A DNA stretch of 56,633 bases, taken from assembly GCA_022782265.1 (NCBI GenBank), contig JALFOM010000032.1, positions 1 to 56,633 of the forward strand, in the 5' to 3' direction. Shown here piece by piece: positions 48,341 through 56,467 of this stretch; the first letter of the stretch is position 1, and every line of letters starts with the position of its first letter. The position numbers and the translations under genes are program-made. The notes under the pieces are model-generated. The model was not told the DNA's origin, did not search any database, and saw only the letters and a program-made list of their open reading frames with translations. The stretch comes from Clostridiales bacterium. GTDB taxonomy: Bacteria; Bacillota; Clostridia; Oscillospirales; Oscillospiraceae.

Positions 48341-48356
48341 AAGCCTTTTGCCGATT

Positions 48357-49196
48357 TCAGCTCAGCGAATGGGTCCTGATCCAGCTCATCACAGCGCTGA
48401 GACCGGTACCGCTGAGGCCCTTGCCGTCGGCGTCGGCATACTGGCCGATCAGCTTGCCCTCGGCGGTGATGTTGTAGGCGATGTCGGCATACCAGGCGCC
48501 GGTGTCGATGCAGACCTGCTGGATCCAGCCGTTAACCTGCTCCGCGCCCGCAATGTCCAGCCCGTCAGCGCCGGTATAGGCGTCGGTAACAGGGAATACG
48601 GAACAGCAGACCACCTTTGTCTCCGGGCTTGCGCCCAGAATGCCCCGGATCATGGTCTCATAGCCGGAGATAAAGGCCTCCTGGCTCAGACCGGACATAC
48701 CGTCGCTGCCCACGGCGATAAGCAGCACAGAGGGCTTGGCCACCATGGCGGCGTTGGCGGGGCTGACGGAGGAACCGTCGCCGGGGTAGACAATGGTCCA
48801 GTTGGCAATATCGGACATGGGCAGGCCGCTGCCGCCCACCCAGACCTGTCCGGCCGTAAGCCCGGAGGTCTTGAGGGAGCTGAGAGAGCTGTCCACAAGG
48901 AAGGTGAGGGAGTCAATATAGCTCTGGCCGGCGTCGCTGCTGCCGGAAAGGGTTTTGAGAGAGCCGTCGGAGACGGTGGCGAAGCCGCCGCTGCTGCCGG
49001 TGACGCCGGCGTCAATGCCGCTTTTGTTGGCCGGAGCACCGGAAGCGGCAGGGGAAAGCGCCAATACAGGCCGTTCCCGGTCTCCGGCATATTTGCTGAT
49101 GGCCGCAAAGAAAAAGCCCACCAGCAGCGCCGCAAGACAGATGACGATAGCCACAGCCCAGATCAGGTCTTTCAGCCCGGATAGTTTGTTTGTCAT
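48357..49196 (-). CDS. Membrane-anchored SGNH-like protein, probably inactive
   Basis: 279 residues. Residues 10-33 are a membrane anchor; a Gly/Ser/Ala-rich linker follows. SYIDSLTFLVDSSLSSLKTSGL aligns with the block carrying the GDS Ser of SGNH hydrolases (here VDS), VLLIAVGSDGMSGLSQEAFISGYETMIRGI fits the Asn-containing block, and YADADGKGLSGTGL fits the DxxHL block. In the last, the catalytic His is Gly260 (D257-G-K-G). The GDS Gly is also lost. It may bind a ligand at the cell wall rather than hydrolyse it, or be a decayed enzyme. Confidence 0.65.
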   Translation of the reverse strand: MTNKLSGLKDLIWAVAIVICLAALLVGFFFAAISKYAGDRERPVLALSPAASGAPANKSGIDAGVTGSSGGFATVSDGSLKTLSGSSDAGQSYIDSLTFLVDSSLSSLKTSGLTAGQVWVGGSGLPMSDIANWTIVYPGDGSSVSPANAAMVAKPSVLLIAVGSDGMSGLSQEAFISGYETMIRGILGASPETKVVCCSVFPVTDAYTGADGLDIAGAEQVNGWIQQVCIDTGAWYADIAYNITAEGKLIGQYADADGKGLSGTGLSAVMSWIRTHSLS

Positions 49197-49221
49197 AACT
49201 TATTCACTCTTCACGGAAAAA

Positions 49222-49244
49222 CGGCGGGGCGATTTGCCCCGCCG
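49222..49244 (-). terminator. Terminator of the EF-G-like gene
   Basis: 9-bp GC stem with GATTT loop, followed on the minus strand by TTTTT. Confidence 0.85.
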
Positions 49245-49258
49245 ATGTTCACATATGC

Positions 49259-51274
49259 TTATTCGGCCTCAGCCAGAGCCTTGGCTTCCTCAATGACCTT
49301 CTGCTGTACGTTGCCGGGGGCTTCCTCGTAACGGACAAACTTGCAGGTGAAGGAACCGGAGCCCTGGGTCATGGAGCGCAGGTCGATGGTGTAGGTGGTC
49401 ATTTCGGCCATGGGCACCTCGGCCTCGATGGTGGTCATGCCGTCATCGGCGGGCATGGAGCCCATCATGGTGCCGCGGCGCTTGGAGTTGATGTCGCCGA
49501 TGATGGCGCCCTGGTACTCGTCGGGAATGGTGACGAAGAGCTGACCGATAGGCTCAAGAATGGTGGGCTTGGCCTTGGGAATGCCGTCCTGGTAAGCAAG
49601 ACGTGCGGCAGTCTGGAAGGCCATATCGTTGGAGTCCACAGGGTGGTAGGAGCCATCGTACAGAGTAGCCTTCAGGCCCACCAGGGGGTAGCCTGCCAGA
49701 ACACCCTTCTGCACTGCGTTGCGCAGACCCTTTTCCACGGAGGGGAAGAAGTTTTTGGGAACGGAGCCGCCGAAGACTTCCTCAGCGAAGATCATGTCGT
49801 CCTGCTCCTCCTGGGGCTCGAAACGGATCCACACATCGCCGAACTGGCCGGAACCGCCGGACTGCTTCTTGTGGCGGCCGTGGGCCTCCACCTTGGACTT
49901 GATCTTTTCACGGTAAGCAACGCGGGCGGGGTACAGCTCGGTGTCCACGTTGTAGAGGGATTTCAGCTTGGAGCAGAGAACGCCGATCTGGATGTCGCCG
50001 GCGCCGGAGATGACCATCTGGTGGGTCTCGGCGTTGTTGACCAGGGTGAAGGAGATATCCTCCTCGTTGAGCTTTGCCAGACCTGCGGCAACCTTGTCGT
50101 CCTGACCCTTGGTCTTGGGGGAGATGGCCATGGAGTAGCAGGGTTCGGGGATTTCGATGGCGGGCAGCTCCACATCGTCCTTGGAATCCACGACCACGTC
50201 GCCGGTCTTCCAGTCCATCTTGCCGATGGCTACGATGTCGCCGCAGACAGCCTCGGTGACCTCAGTGCTCTTCTTGCCGCACATGGTGTACATGCGGCCC
50301 AGCTTGTCGGTGCTGGAGGCGCGGCAGTTGCGCAGGGACATACCGGCAGAGACCTTACCGGCCAGAACCTTGATGTAGCTGTATTTGCCGAACTTGTCGG
50401 AAACGGTCTTGAATACGAAGCCCAGAGCGGGGCCGGCCTTGTCCTCGGGCGCGGGGCAGTAATCGGCGATGCCCTGGAGCATGGCGGCGGTGCCCACGTT
50501 GGTCATGGCGTCGCTGGCGAACACGGGGACGACGGTGCGTTCCTTCACGCCAACCTTCAGACCCTCGACGATATCGGCCTCATCCAGCTCCATGGTGTCA
50601 AAGAACTTCTCCATCAGCTCTTCGGTAGCGCCAGCAGCGGCCTCCATCAGCTCAGCGCGCAGCTCTTCCACCCGGTCAGCGTCGGCAGCGGCCACGGGAC
50701 CCTTGGTGAACTTGGCGCCCACGGTTTTGTAGGCCACGTTGTGGACCAGGTCGATAACGCCGGAGCCGTCGGAGGAGGGGATGGTGACGGGGCAGACAAT
50801 GCTGCCGTATTTGGCCTTCAGGGTATTCAGGGCCTTGAAGTAATCGCCGTGCTCTTCCTTGCACTTGGAGATGCAGAACATGACCGGCAGACCTGCGTTT
50901 TTCAGGTACTTCCAGGAGCGCTGAGCGCCCACGGCCACGCCCTCGCCGGTGTCCTTGGCGGAGCAGAGAATGACGCCCGCTTCCACTGCGCGCAGGGAGC
51001 AGAGAACGTCGCCCGCGAAGTCAAAGAAGCCGGGGCAGTCCAAAACGTTGATCTTGCAGCCGGCAAAGTTTACCGGGGCCAGAGAAGTGGAGATGGTAAT
51101 CTGGCGGGAGATCTCTTCGGGATCGCAGTCGCAGACGGTGTTGCCGTCGCTGACCTTGCCCAGACGGTCGATGGCGCCGGTGATGTACAGCATGCTCTCG
51201 GCAAGGCTGGTTTTGCCGGTGTTGCCGTGGCCCAGCAGGGCAATGTTACGGATGTTTTTGGTTTCGTAGCTCAT
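49259..51274 (-). CDS. Elongation factor G-like GTPase (noncanonical)
   Basis: 671 residues from the ATG at 51274. G1 GHGNTGKT (15-22) and G3 DCPG (79-82) are present, but G4 is SKCK (136-139) in place of NKxD and the switch I region has EISRQITI in place of the usual RGITI. Domains II to V follow in the EF-G order (FKTVSDKFGKYSYIKVLAGKV, GSGQFGDVWIRFEP, VKATLYDG, PMAEMTTYTIDLRSMTQGSG). It is the divergent FusA paralogue common in Firmicutes and probably not the translocase. Monocistronic. Confidence 0.88.
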   Translation of the reverse strand: MSYETKNIRNIALLGHGNTGKTSLAESMLYITGAIDRLGKVSDGNTVCDCDPEEISRQITISTSLAPVNFAGCKINVLDCPGFFDFAGDVLCSLRAVEAGVILCSAKDTGEGVAVGAQRSWKYLKNAGLPVMFCISKCKEEHGDYFKALNTLKAKYGSIVCPVTIPSSDGSGVIDLVHNVAYKTVGAKFTKGPVAAADADRVEELRAELMEAAAGATEELMEKFFDTMELDEADIVEGLKVGVKERTVVPVFASDAMTNVGTAAMLQGIADYCPAPEDKAGPALGFVFKTVSDKFGKYSYIKVLAGKVSAGMSLRNCRASSTDKLGRMYTMCGKKSTEVTEAVCGDIVAIGKMDWKTGDVVVDSKDDVELPAIEIPEPCYSMAISPKTKGQDDKVAAGLAKLNEEDISFTLVNNAETHQMVISGAGDIQIGVLCSKLKSLYNVDTELYPARVAYREKIKSKVEAHGRHKKQSGGSGQFGDVWIRFEPQEEQDDMIFAEEVFGGSVPKNFFPSVEKGLRNAVQKGVLAGYPLVGLKATLYDGSYHPVDSNDMAFQTAARLAYQDGIPKAKPTILEPIGQLFVTIPDEYQGAIIGDINSKRRGTMMGSMPADDGMTTIEAEVPMAEMTTYTIDLRSMTQGSGSFTCKFVRYEEAPGNVQQKVIEEAKALAEAE

Positions 51275-51420
51275 GTGTTGCTTCCTCTCTGTCAAAGTAT
51301 ATGTGAAAAGAAAACTTCTTTTTCGTCAAACAACAATCAATTTATTATACACTAACCGCCGGCCTTTTGGCAATACTTATTTTTCGTCCCAGGACCGGAG
51401 AGATTTAACCCTATGCAGGC

Positions 51421-54141
51421 TCATGCTTTCAAAATAAAGCTCAGGATCAGCACGGGGATCAGCCACAGGATCATGTACCAGAACAAAAATCCCACGCCGA
51501 TGCTGCCCACGCCCACCAGCCGGATAAAGGCGATCAGCATTCCCAGAAGGGCGCAGAGCACTGTCAGCAGCATATTCAGCCGGATGGTGACGTACATGCT
51601 CCGCCCGGTGTCGGCCATATGGGTGAGCGGCCTCAGTCCTTCACGGCAGACCACGGCGGCCACCTTGCTGTCCTCAGAGGGCATGGCCTCGCTCATTTTA
51701 AAGCGCTCCACATAGGGCGGGAAGTCGTAGCCGTCAGTGGCTACGTCAAAGCAGCCGCGGAGCATCTCCGGGGTAGCGTTGAAGTCCCGCAGGGCGAAAA
51801 TGGGGTGGCGGTTGGAGCGCATCAGGTTCACCAGCGCCTTGCGCACCTTGGGATCGGCAGTGTATTTCATGTTGAAAATACCGTAGAGGATCCCGTCCAC
51901 GGCCAGCAGCACGGAGGTGCGGTCCACCAGACGGAAGGGAACCCGCACGTTCATCAGCTGCATCAGGTCGCTGCTGCCGCAGAGGATGACGGAGCTGTCG
52001 ATAATACCCTTCATTCCGCCGCCGGGCAGAGTTTCAAAGTTTTCGATCTTCCGGATGGAGCAGCCGTTTTTCTCCATCAGGTCGTTGAAGCAGCTGGCCA
52101 CGCCGCAGCCGGAGGCGGTGAGCATGCTCCCGGCGTAGGAGATGATGCGCTCGGGCTTGGCATCGGCGAAGATGCGCACGCTCTCCAGCTCCACGGTCCC
52201 CTCGGGGAACAGATCCCGGTCAGTGACAATCAGGTTCTTGCTCTGCCCGATGTCGCAGAGGCCGGACCAGCCCGCGATCCCCGCGCCGCTGGAGAAGATG
52301 CGTACCGAGCCGGTAAAGAAGGGCAGGGCAAAGCACAAAAGGGCGCTGATGGGCACGGCGGGACAGAACACCGCCGAGAGAATGAAGGCCAGGTCGGTGT
52401 AATTTTTTTTCACAATGGCGATGATCAGGGTAAAGAACAGTGCCAGAATCATCATCGGGACGGAGATCTTGCGGTAAAGCTCCTCATCGGGAGCGGCCTC
52501 CTCAGCCCGGCGCACGAAGCCCTTGGAGGAGCGCAGGGATTTGAGAAGGGTGATCTGCCCCTTGTTCAGCCCGGTCTCGCCGCTGACGGCGTAGGCGTTC
52601 AGGCCAATGGCGGGAACGCGCAGGGCCTTGCGCAGCCCCCGGCAGCTGAACAGGTTTGCCATGGAGATTCCCACCAGAGACAGGGAAGAGATAAGGCACA
52701 GGGGCATGTGCGCCCCGGTAAAGTCGGTCACGCCGGTCAGCACCGCGTCGATGGAGGTGAGCAGGCAGCTGAGTACCGCCAGAGTCTCGGCGCCGGGACG
52801 GCGGCGAAAGGCGCTCATCACGCCGTTTGTGACCACATCCAGGCAGAGCAGCATAATGCACAGCTGCAGGCCCAGGCAAAACAGCCCGGCTACCCGGTAA
52901 TTTTTCAACAGTCCGGTCACCGGCAGACCCAGGGAGAGCCAGGCCATGAACACCAACAGCAGAAGGCTGAGGCGCAGCCGCAGGCGCATGGGCTTGATAA
53001 AGCTGCCGTAGTAAGCGGAGGCGGCCTTGGCAGTGACCTCCGGACCTAAGTCCTCGTCGTCCTCCTGAACGGTGGCAGAGCCGTCGGCGCCGCCCCGCAG
53101 CTTGTAGAGCAGAGAGGTGACAATGGAGAAAAGGTATTCCTTGAAGCTGGAGGGGAAAAAGTCCTCTTTGCTGTTAAATTCAGCGGCCTCGTTGATCTCC
53201 CGCTCTGTGTCGTAGTCGCTGTCCTCGGCATAATTGGCGGGGGTAGCGCCGTAGTCGCGGAAGCTGGCGGCGAATTCCTCGTCATCGCTTCTTGCCCTGC
53301 CGGTATACTCTTCGGTCTGTGGGTCCTGTTCAGAGACCGGCGTCTGGGAAAACGAGGATTCGTCATACGCTTCATCCTCGGGGGGAGCCGTCCGGCCGGC
53401 GGAGAGAGAGGCTTTTTTCCTCTTGCTCTTATTCTTTTTTTCTGCCCGCTTTTTGCGGAAGCGGCCCACGAATCCCGGCTCGGGATCGGCCTCTTCGGCC
53501 TCTTCCTCATCACGGTCAAACTGATCGGGGGCGTAGGTGGAGACATATTCCGCCTTTTTGGGCGGCTCGTAATCCTCGTCGGCACTGATATCGGTCTCAT
53601 TGTCGCCGTACATCATCACGTCGGGGCCCTGCGCATAGCCCGCCTTCGTCAGAAAACGGGGGTCAATCTCCGACTCCCTGTAGGGCGCGGACTGCCCGGC
53701 GTCCATGTCGGAATAGTCACCGCGGGCGAATGACGCCATGTAGGCGCGAATCTCGTCCTCGCTGGGCAGAGCGCTTTTTTTCTCTGCTGGGGGAGCGGAA
53801 GGCTCCGTCTCAAGGGCAGGCTCTTCCTGCACCGTCAGGTCAGGCAGATCCCAGAATTGCCCTTCGTCCGGGGCAGGCTCCTCCTGAACCGGCACAACGG
53901 GGGGATCCCAGAAGTGCTCAGGGTCGGGGACAGGCTGCTGCCTGGGCGAAGTCCGGCGGATACGCCCTACAGCTTCCCCGGCAATGCGGAAAAAGCCGTC
54001 GTCCGGGTCGTCCTCCGGCTCCGCCTGCGGGGCGGGGGAGGGGACAAACGGGGCATCCGCCTGGTATTCGGACAAAATATCGTCCAGCGACAGATCGTTA
54101 TTCAATTCCGTCAGGTCAAGGTCCTGCTCATATCTGTCCAT
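51421..54141 (-). CDS. P-type-ATPase-like membrane protein with acidic N-terminal tail, catalytic motifs degenerate
   Basis: 906 residues. Residues 1-380 are acidic, Pro-rich and probably disordered, with a basic patch at 227-245. From ~388 on the layout follows heavy-metal P-type ATPases: four hydrophobic segments (392-500), SGET at 520-523, then segments at 558-577 and 584-610 with CPAVP at 593 where P1B pumps have CPC. TDRDLFPEG (640-648) is in the place of DKTGTLTEG. GGGMKG (707), LLAVDGILYGIFNMKYTADPKVRKAL (745-770) and FALRDFNATPEM (782-793) match the nucleotide and phosphorylation-domain spacing. Two segments close it. TGE, DKTGT, TGDN and GDGxND are altered or gone, so ATP-driven pumping is unlikely. 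Confidence 0.6.
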   Translation of the reverse strand: MDRYEQDLDLTELNNDLSLDDILSEYQADAPFVPSPAPQAEPEDDPDDGFFRIAGEAVGRIRRTSPRQQPVPDPEHFWDPPVVPVQEEPAPDEGQFWDLPDLTVQEEPALETEPSAPPAEKKSALPSEDEIRAYMASFARGDYSDMDAGQSAPYRESEIDPRFLTKAGYAQGPDVMMYGDNETDISADEDYEPPKKAEYVSTYAPDQFDRDEEEAEEADPEPGFVGRFRKKRAEKKNKSKRKKASLSAGRTAPPEDEAYDESSFSQTPVSEQDPQTEEYTGRARSDDEEFAASFRDYGATPANYAEDSDYDTEREINEAAEFNSKEDFFPSSFKEYLFSIVTSLLYKLRGGADGSATVQEDDEDLGPEVTAKAASAYYGSFIKPMRLRLRLSLLLLVFMAWLSLGLPVTGLLKNYRVAGLFCLGLQLCIMLLCLDVVTNGVMSAFRRRPGAETLAVLSCLLTSIDAVLTGVTDFTGAHMPLCLISSLSLVGISMANLFSCRGLRKALRVPAIGLNAYAVSGETGLNKGQITLLKSLRSSKGFVRRAEEAAPDEELYRKISVPMMILALFFTLIIAIVKKNYTDLAFILSAVFCPAVPISALLCFALPFFTGSVRIFSSGAGIAGWSGLCDIGQSKNLIVTDRDLFPEGTVELESVRIFADAKPERIISYAGSMLTASGCGVASCFNDLMEKNGCSIRKIENFETLPGGGMKGIIDSSVILCGSSDLMQLMNVRVPFRLVDRTSVLLAVDGILYGIFNMKYTADPKVRKALVNLMRSNRHPIFALRDFNATPEMLRGCFDVATDGYDFPPYVERFKMSEAMPSEDSKVAAVVCREGLRPLTHMADTGRSMYVTIRLNMLLTVLCALLGMLIAFIRLVGVGSIGVGFLFWYMILWLIPVLILSFILKA

Positions 54142-54235
54142 AAAAATTCAAACCTTTATCTTTATCGGTATAAAACGCGGACCGGCCGGATTCCCGGCCA
54201 AACCGCAGGGGAGGCCCTGGGCGGCGAAGCGCTGG

Positions 54236-54988
54236 TCAGACGCTCCGTTGTCTCAGTACTTCGTACATGACAATGGCTGCGGCAGCGGAGGCGTTCAGAG
54301 AGCTTACCTGCCCTTTCATGGGCAGACTGACGATGAAATCGCAGCTTTCGCGCACAAGACGGCCCATACCGTCCCCTTCGGAGCCGATGACCAGAGCCAC
54401 GTTCCCGGTAAAATCGGTGTGCCACAGGTCGCTCTGCCCGTCGGCAGCGGTGCCGTAGACCCAGAGACCCCGATCCTTCAGCTCTTTGATGGCGGCGGGG
54501 ATGTTGGACACTCTGGCAATGGCCATATGCTCGGCAGCCCCGGCAGAGGCCTTGTCCACGATGGCGGTCAGGCCGGCGCTGCGGCGTTTGGGGATGATGA
54601 CGCCGTGGGCTCCGGCACATTCGGCGCTGCGGATGATGGCACCCAGGTTGTGTGGGTCGCTGATCTCGTCGCAGACGATGATGAAGGGCTTTTCACCCCG
54701 CTCTTCAGCCACGGCGAAGATGTCCTCCACGGTGCAGTATTCCCGCACGGCGCAGAGAGCGATAACGCCCTGGTGGGCGTGGGTCTGGCTCATGAAGTCC
54801 AGCTTTTTCCGGTCGCACTCCACCACCACGATGCCCTTGTCCCGGGCTTTGGACGCGATATGGCCCAGAGTCTTGTCCACATCGCCTTTCGCTATGAAAA
54901 TTTTGTCGATGGCGCGCCCGGCTCTCAGCGCCTCAATCACGGCATTGCGCCCTTCAACGATTTCGTTTTTAATCTCATTATCCGGCAT
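54236..54988 (-). CDS. rlmB: 23S rRNA (guanosine-2'-O)-methyltransferase RlmB / TrmH family
   Basis: 250 residues from the ATG at 54988 with GGAGA six bases before. IVEGRNAVIEALRAG is the N-terminal L30e-like substrate-binding domain; VIGSEGDGMGRLV and the knot motif SLPMKGQVSSLNASAAAAIVMYEV are the SPOUT SAM-binding site. RlmB acts on G2251 in the peptidyl-transferase centre; other TrmH-like targets cannot be excluded. The P-type-like gene follows 94 bp downstream. Confidence 0.92.
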   Translation of the reverse strand: MPDNEIKNEIVEGRNAVIEALRAGRAIDKIFIAKGDVDKTLGHIASKARDKGIVVVECDRKKLDFMSQTHAHQGVIALCAVREYCTVEDIFAVAEERGEKPFIIVCDEISDPHNLGAIIRSAECAGAHGVIIPKRRSAGLTAIVDKASAGAAEHMAIARVSNIPAAIKELKDRGLWVYGTAADGQSDLWHTDFTGNVALVIGSEGDGMGRLVRESCDFIVSLPMKGQVSSLNASAAAAIVMYEVLRQRSV

Positions 54989-55161
54989 AATTGTCTCCAA
55001 GCATAAATATACGTTTACCATAATACCACAGCTTTTTGAAAACATAAAGGATTATTTTCAGCCTTTACAATTTTTTCATAGACTTTGCCTGAGAAAAAGG
55101 GTATAGTTATTTCATCCGAGACGGCTGCCATGCCGTAATTTCACCGACAGGAGTCAATACG

Positions 55162-55992
55162 ATGCGAGACCCAATGAACTATGTGGAGCGTTTTTGCTAT
55201 AAACACCCCAATTTCGGCATAAAGAATCTGATGCTGTATATCACCATCGGCAATGTGGCCTTCTGGATAATGGGGGCCATCAATCCGGTGCTGATGACTT
55301 ACCTGACCTTTTCACCCTACCATATTCTCCACGGGCAGGTCTGGCGGCTGGTGACCTTCATGCTCTATCCGCCCAGCACGGGGATTCTGGCCTTTATCGC
55401 TTTCTATTTTTACTATTGGATCGGAAACACGCTGGAGCAGTACTGGGGCACGGGACAGTTCACCATCTACTTTTTCACCGGCGTGATCCTGACGGCGATT
55501 TACGGCTTTGCGGTGTATTTTATCAGCGGGATCAATCTGTCCCTGTCGGCCACATATATCTACCTGTCCATGTTCTTCTCCTTCGCGGTGCTGTTTCCCG
55601 ACATGCAGGTGCTGCTGTTTTACTGCATCCCCATCAAAATCAAGTATCTGGCCTTTTTGGACGCGGCCCTGTTTGCCGTGGCGGTGATCACCACGTCTTT
55701 CCCGCTGAATATGCTGCCTGTGGTGGCGGTGCTGAATTTCTTTATCTTCTGCGGCGGGCAGCTGTGGAGCAAGCGGCCCCGGCGAAGCAGCAAAAACACG
55801 GTGAACTTCCGCCGGGAATCCCAGCGGATCCGCCGCCAGCAGGAGCAGAAGCTGTATAATCATAAATGCGCGGTCTGCGGCCGGACGGACACGGATTTTC
55901 CTGAGCTGGAGTTCAGGTACTGCTCCCGCTGCCAGGGCTACCACTGCTTCTGCCAGGACCATATCAACAACCATATTCATTTCACGGAGTAA
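55162..55992 (+). CDS. Rhomboid-like membrane protein without catalytic Ser, with C-terminal zinc-binding domain
   Basis: 276 residues. The membrane part has six segments with rhomboid hallmarks: GQVWRLVTFMLYP (the loop WR), YYWIGNTLEQYWGTGQF (L1-like), and a segment SLSATYIYLSMFF at the position of the GxSG serine, which here is missing. A later His also is not seen. After residue 200 comes a basic linker (RPRRSSKNTVNFRRESQRIRRQQEQK) and a Cys/His domain (C236, C239, C254, C257, H261, C262, C264, H267) likely binding zinc. It is expected to be a non-proteolytic pseudorhomboid, perhaps a chaperone or adaptor. Confidence 0.8.
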   Translation: MRDPMNYVERFCYKHPNFGIKNLMLYITIGNVAFWIMGAINPVLMTYLTFSPYHILHGQVWRLVTFMLYPPSTGILAFIAFYFYYWIGNTLEQYWGTGQFTIYFFTGVILTAIYGFAVYFISGINLSLSATYIYLSMFFSFAVLFPDMQVLLFYCIPIKIKYLAFLDAALFAVAVITTSFPLNMLPVVAVLNFFIFCGGQLWSKRPRRSSKNTVNFRRESQRIRRQQEQKLYNHKCAVCGRTDTDFPELEFRYCSRCQGYHCFCQDHINNHIHFTE

Positions 55993-56010
55993 GCGCTCTG
56001 CGGCGCAGTC

Positions 56011-56064
56011 GGGGCGGCCGGAAAAGCCGCCCCGGTCCGCCGCCCTGTAAGCGGCGGCGTTTTT
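56011..56064 (+). terminator. Double terminator before tRNA-Pro
   Basis: GGGGCGGC-CGGAAAA-GCCGCCCC (56011-56033), then CCGCCGC / GCGGCGG (56037-56057) followed by CGTTTTT. Confidence 0.85.
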
Positions 56065-56090
56065 GAGGCGAAAAAAAGTAAAATTGGGTA

Positions 56091-56122
56091 TTGCAATTGG
56101 AAAACAGTTGTGGTAATATAAT
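56091..56122 (+). promoter_or_regulatory. Likely promoter of tRNA-Pro
   Basis: TTGCAA (56091-56096) with TAATAT at 17 bp or TATAAT (56117-56122) at 20 bp. Confidence 0.55.
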
Positions 56123-56155
56123 CAAGCCGCAAGGAAAGCGGCAGAAATGGAATAT

Positions 56156-56231
56156 CCGGGTGTAGCGCAGATGGTAGCGCGCTTGAATGGGGTTCAAGAG
56201 GCCGCTGGTTCAAATCCAGTCACTCGGACCA
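56156..56231 (+). tRNA. tRNA-Pro (anticodon GGG)
   Basis: 76 nt with encoded CCA. Acceptor CCGGGTG / CACTCGG (one G-U), D arm GCGC-AGATGGTA-GCGC, anticodon arm CTTGA / TCAAG with loop ATGGGGT and anticodon GGG at 56189-56191, T arm GCTGG-TTCAAAT-CCAGT, discriminator A. Reads CCC and CCU proline codons. Confidence 0.97.
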
Positions 56232-56275
56232 AAATCAGAGCAGTCCCTTTTGGGACGGCTCTGATTTTATTTTGA
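56231..56275 (+). terminator. Terminator after tRNA-Pro
   Basis: AAAATCAGAGC / GCTCTGATTTT with inner GTCCC / GGGAC, followed by T-rich sequence. Confidence 0.9.
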
Positions 56276-56284
56276 GAAGCAGAG

Positions 56285-56344
56285 TGAACCAGCGGCCTCT
56301 TGCAAATATAATCCGGCCGCTGGTTCAAATCCAGTCACTTGGAC
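56285..56344. repeat. Forward and inverted copies of the tRNA-Pro 3' part
   Basis: GGCCGCTGGTTCAAATCCAG...CACTTGGAC (56315-56344) repeats tRNA positions 56200-56229 with one change in 30. TGAACCAGCGGCCTCTTG (56285-56302) is the reverse complement of tRNA 56195-56212. The two copies face each other and can fold with 12-bp arms. Confidence 0.8.
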
Positions 56345-56350
56345 TGCGCC

Positions 56351-56385
56351 GCCGCAAGCTTTGTGTCGCTTGTGACGGCTTTTTT
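56351..56385 (+). terminator. Terminator-like hairpin after the tRNA-derived repeat
   Basis: GCCG-CAAGC / GCTTG-TGA-CGGC, then T6. Confidence 0.7.
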
Positions 56386-56467
56386 ATACTTTGCATACAA
56401 TCGGACTATATGTGTTTTTACAGCCGAAATGTTCCGCTCTCTTCTCAGACTGATTTTCCGGACAGTA

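Noticed and set aside
56156-56385. Second tRNA gene at 56285-56344
   Set aside because: Only the 3' part is present; no D or anticodon arm can be formed.
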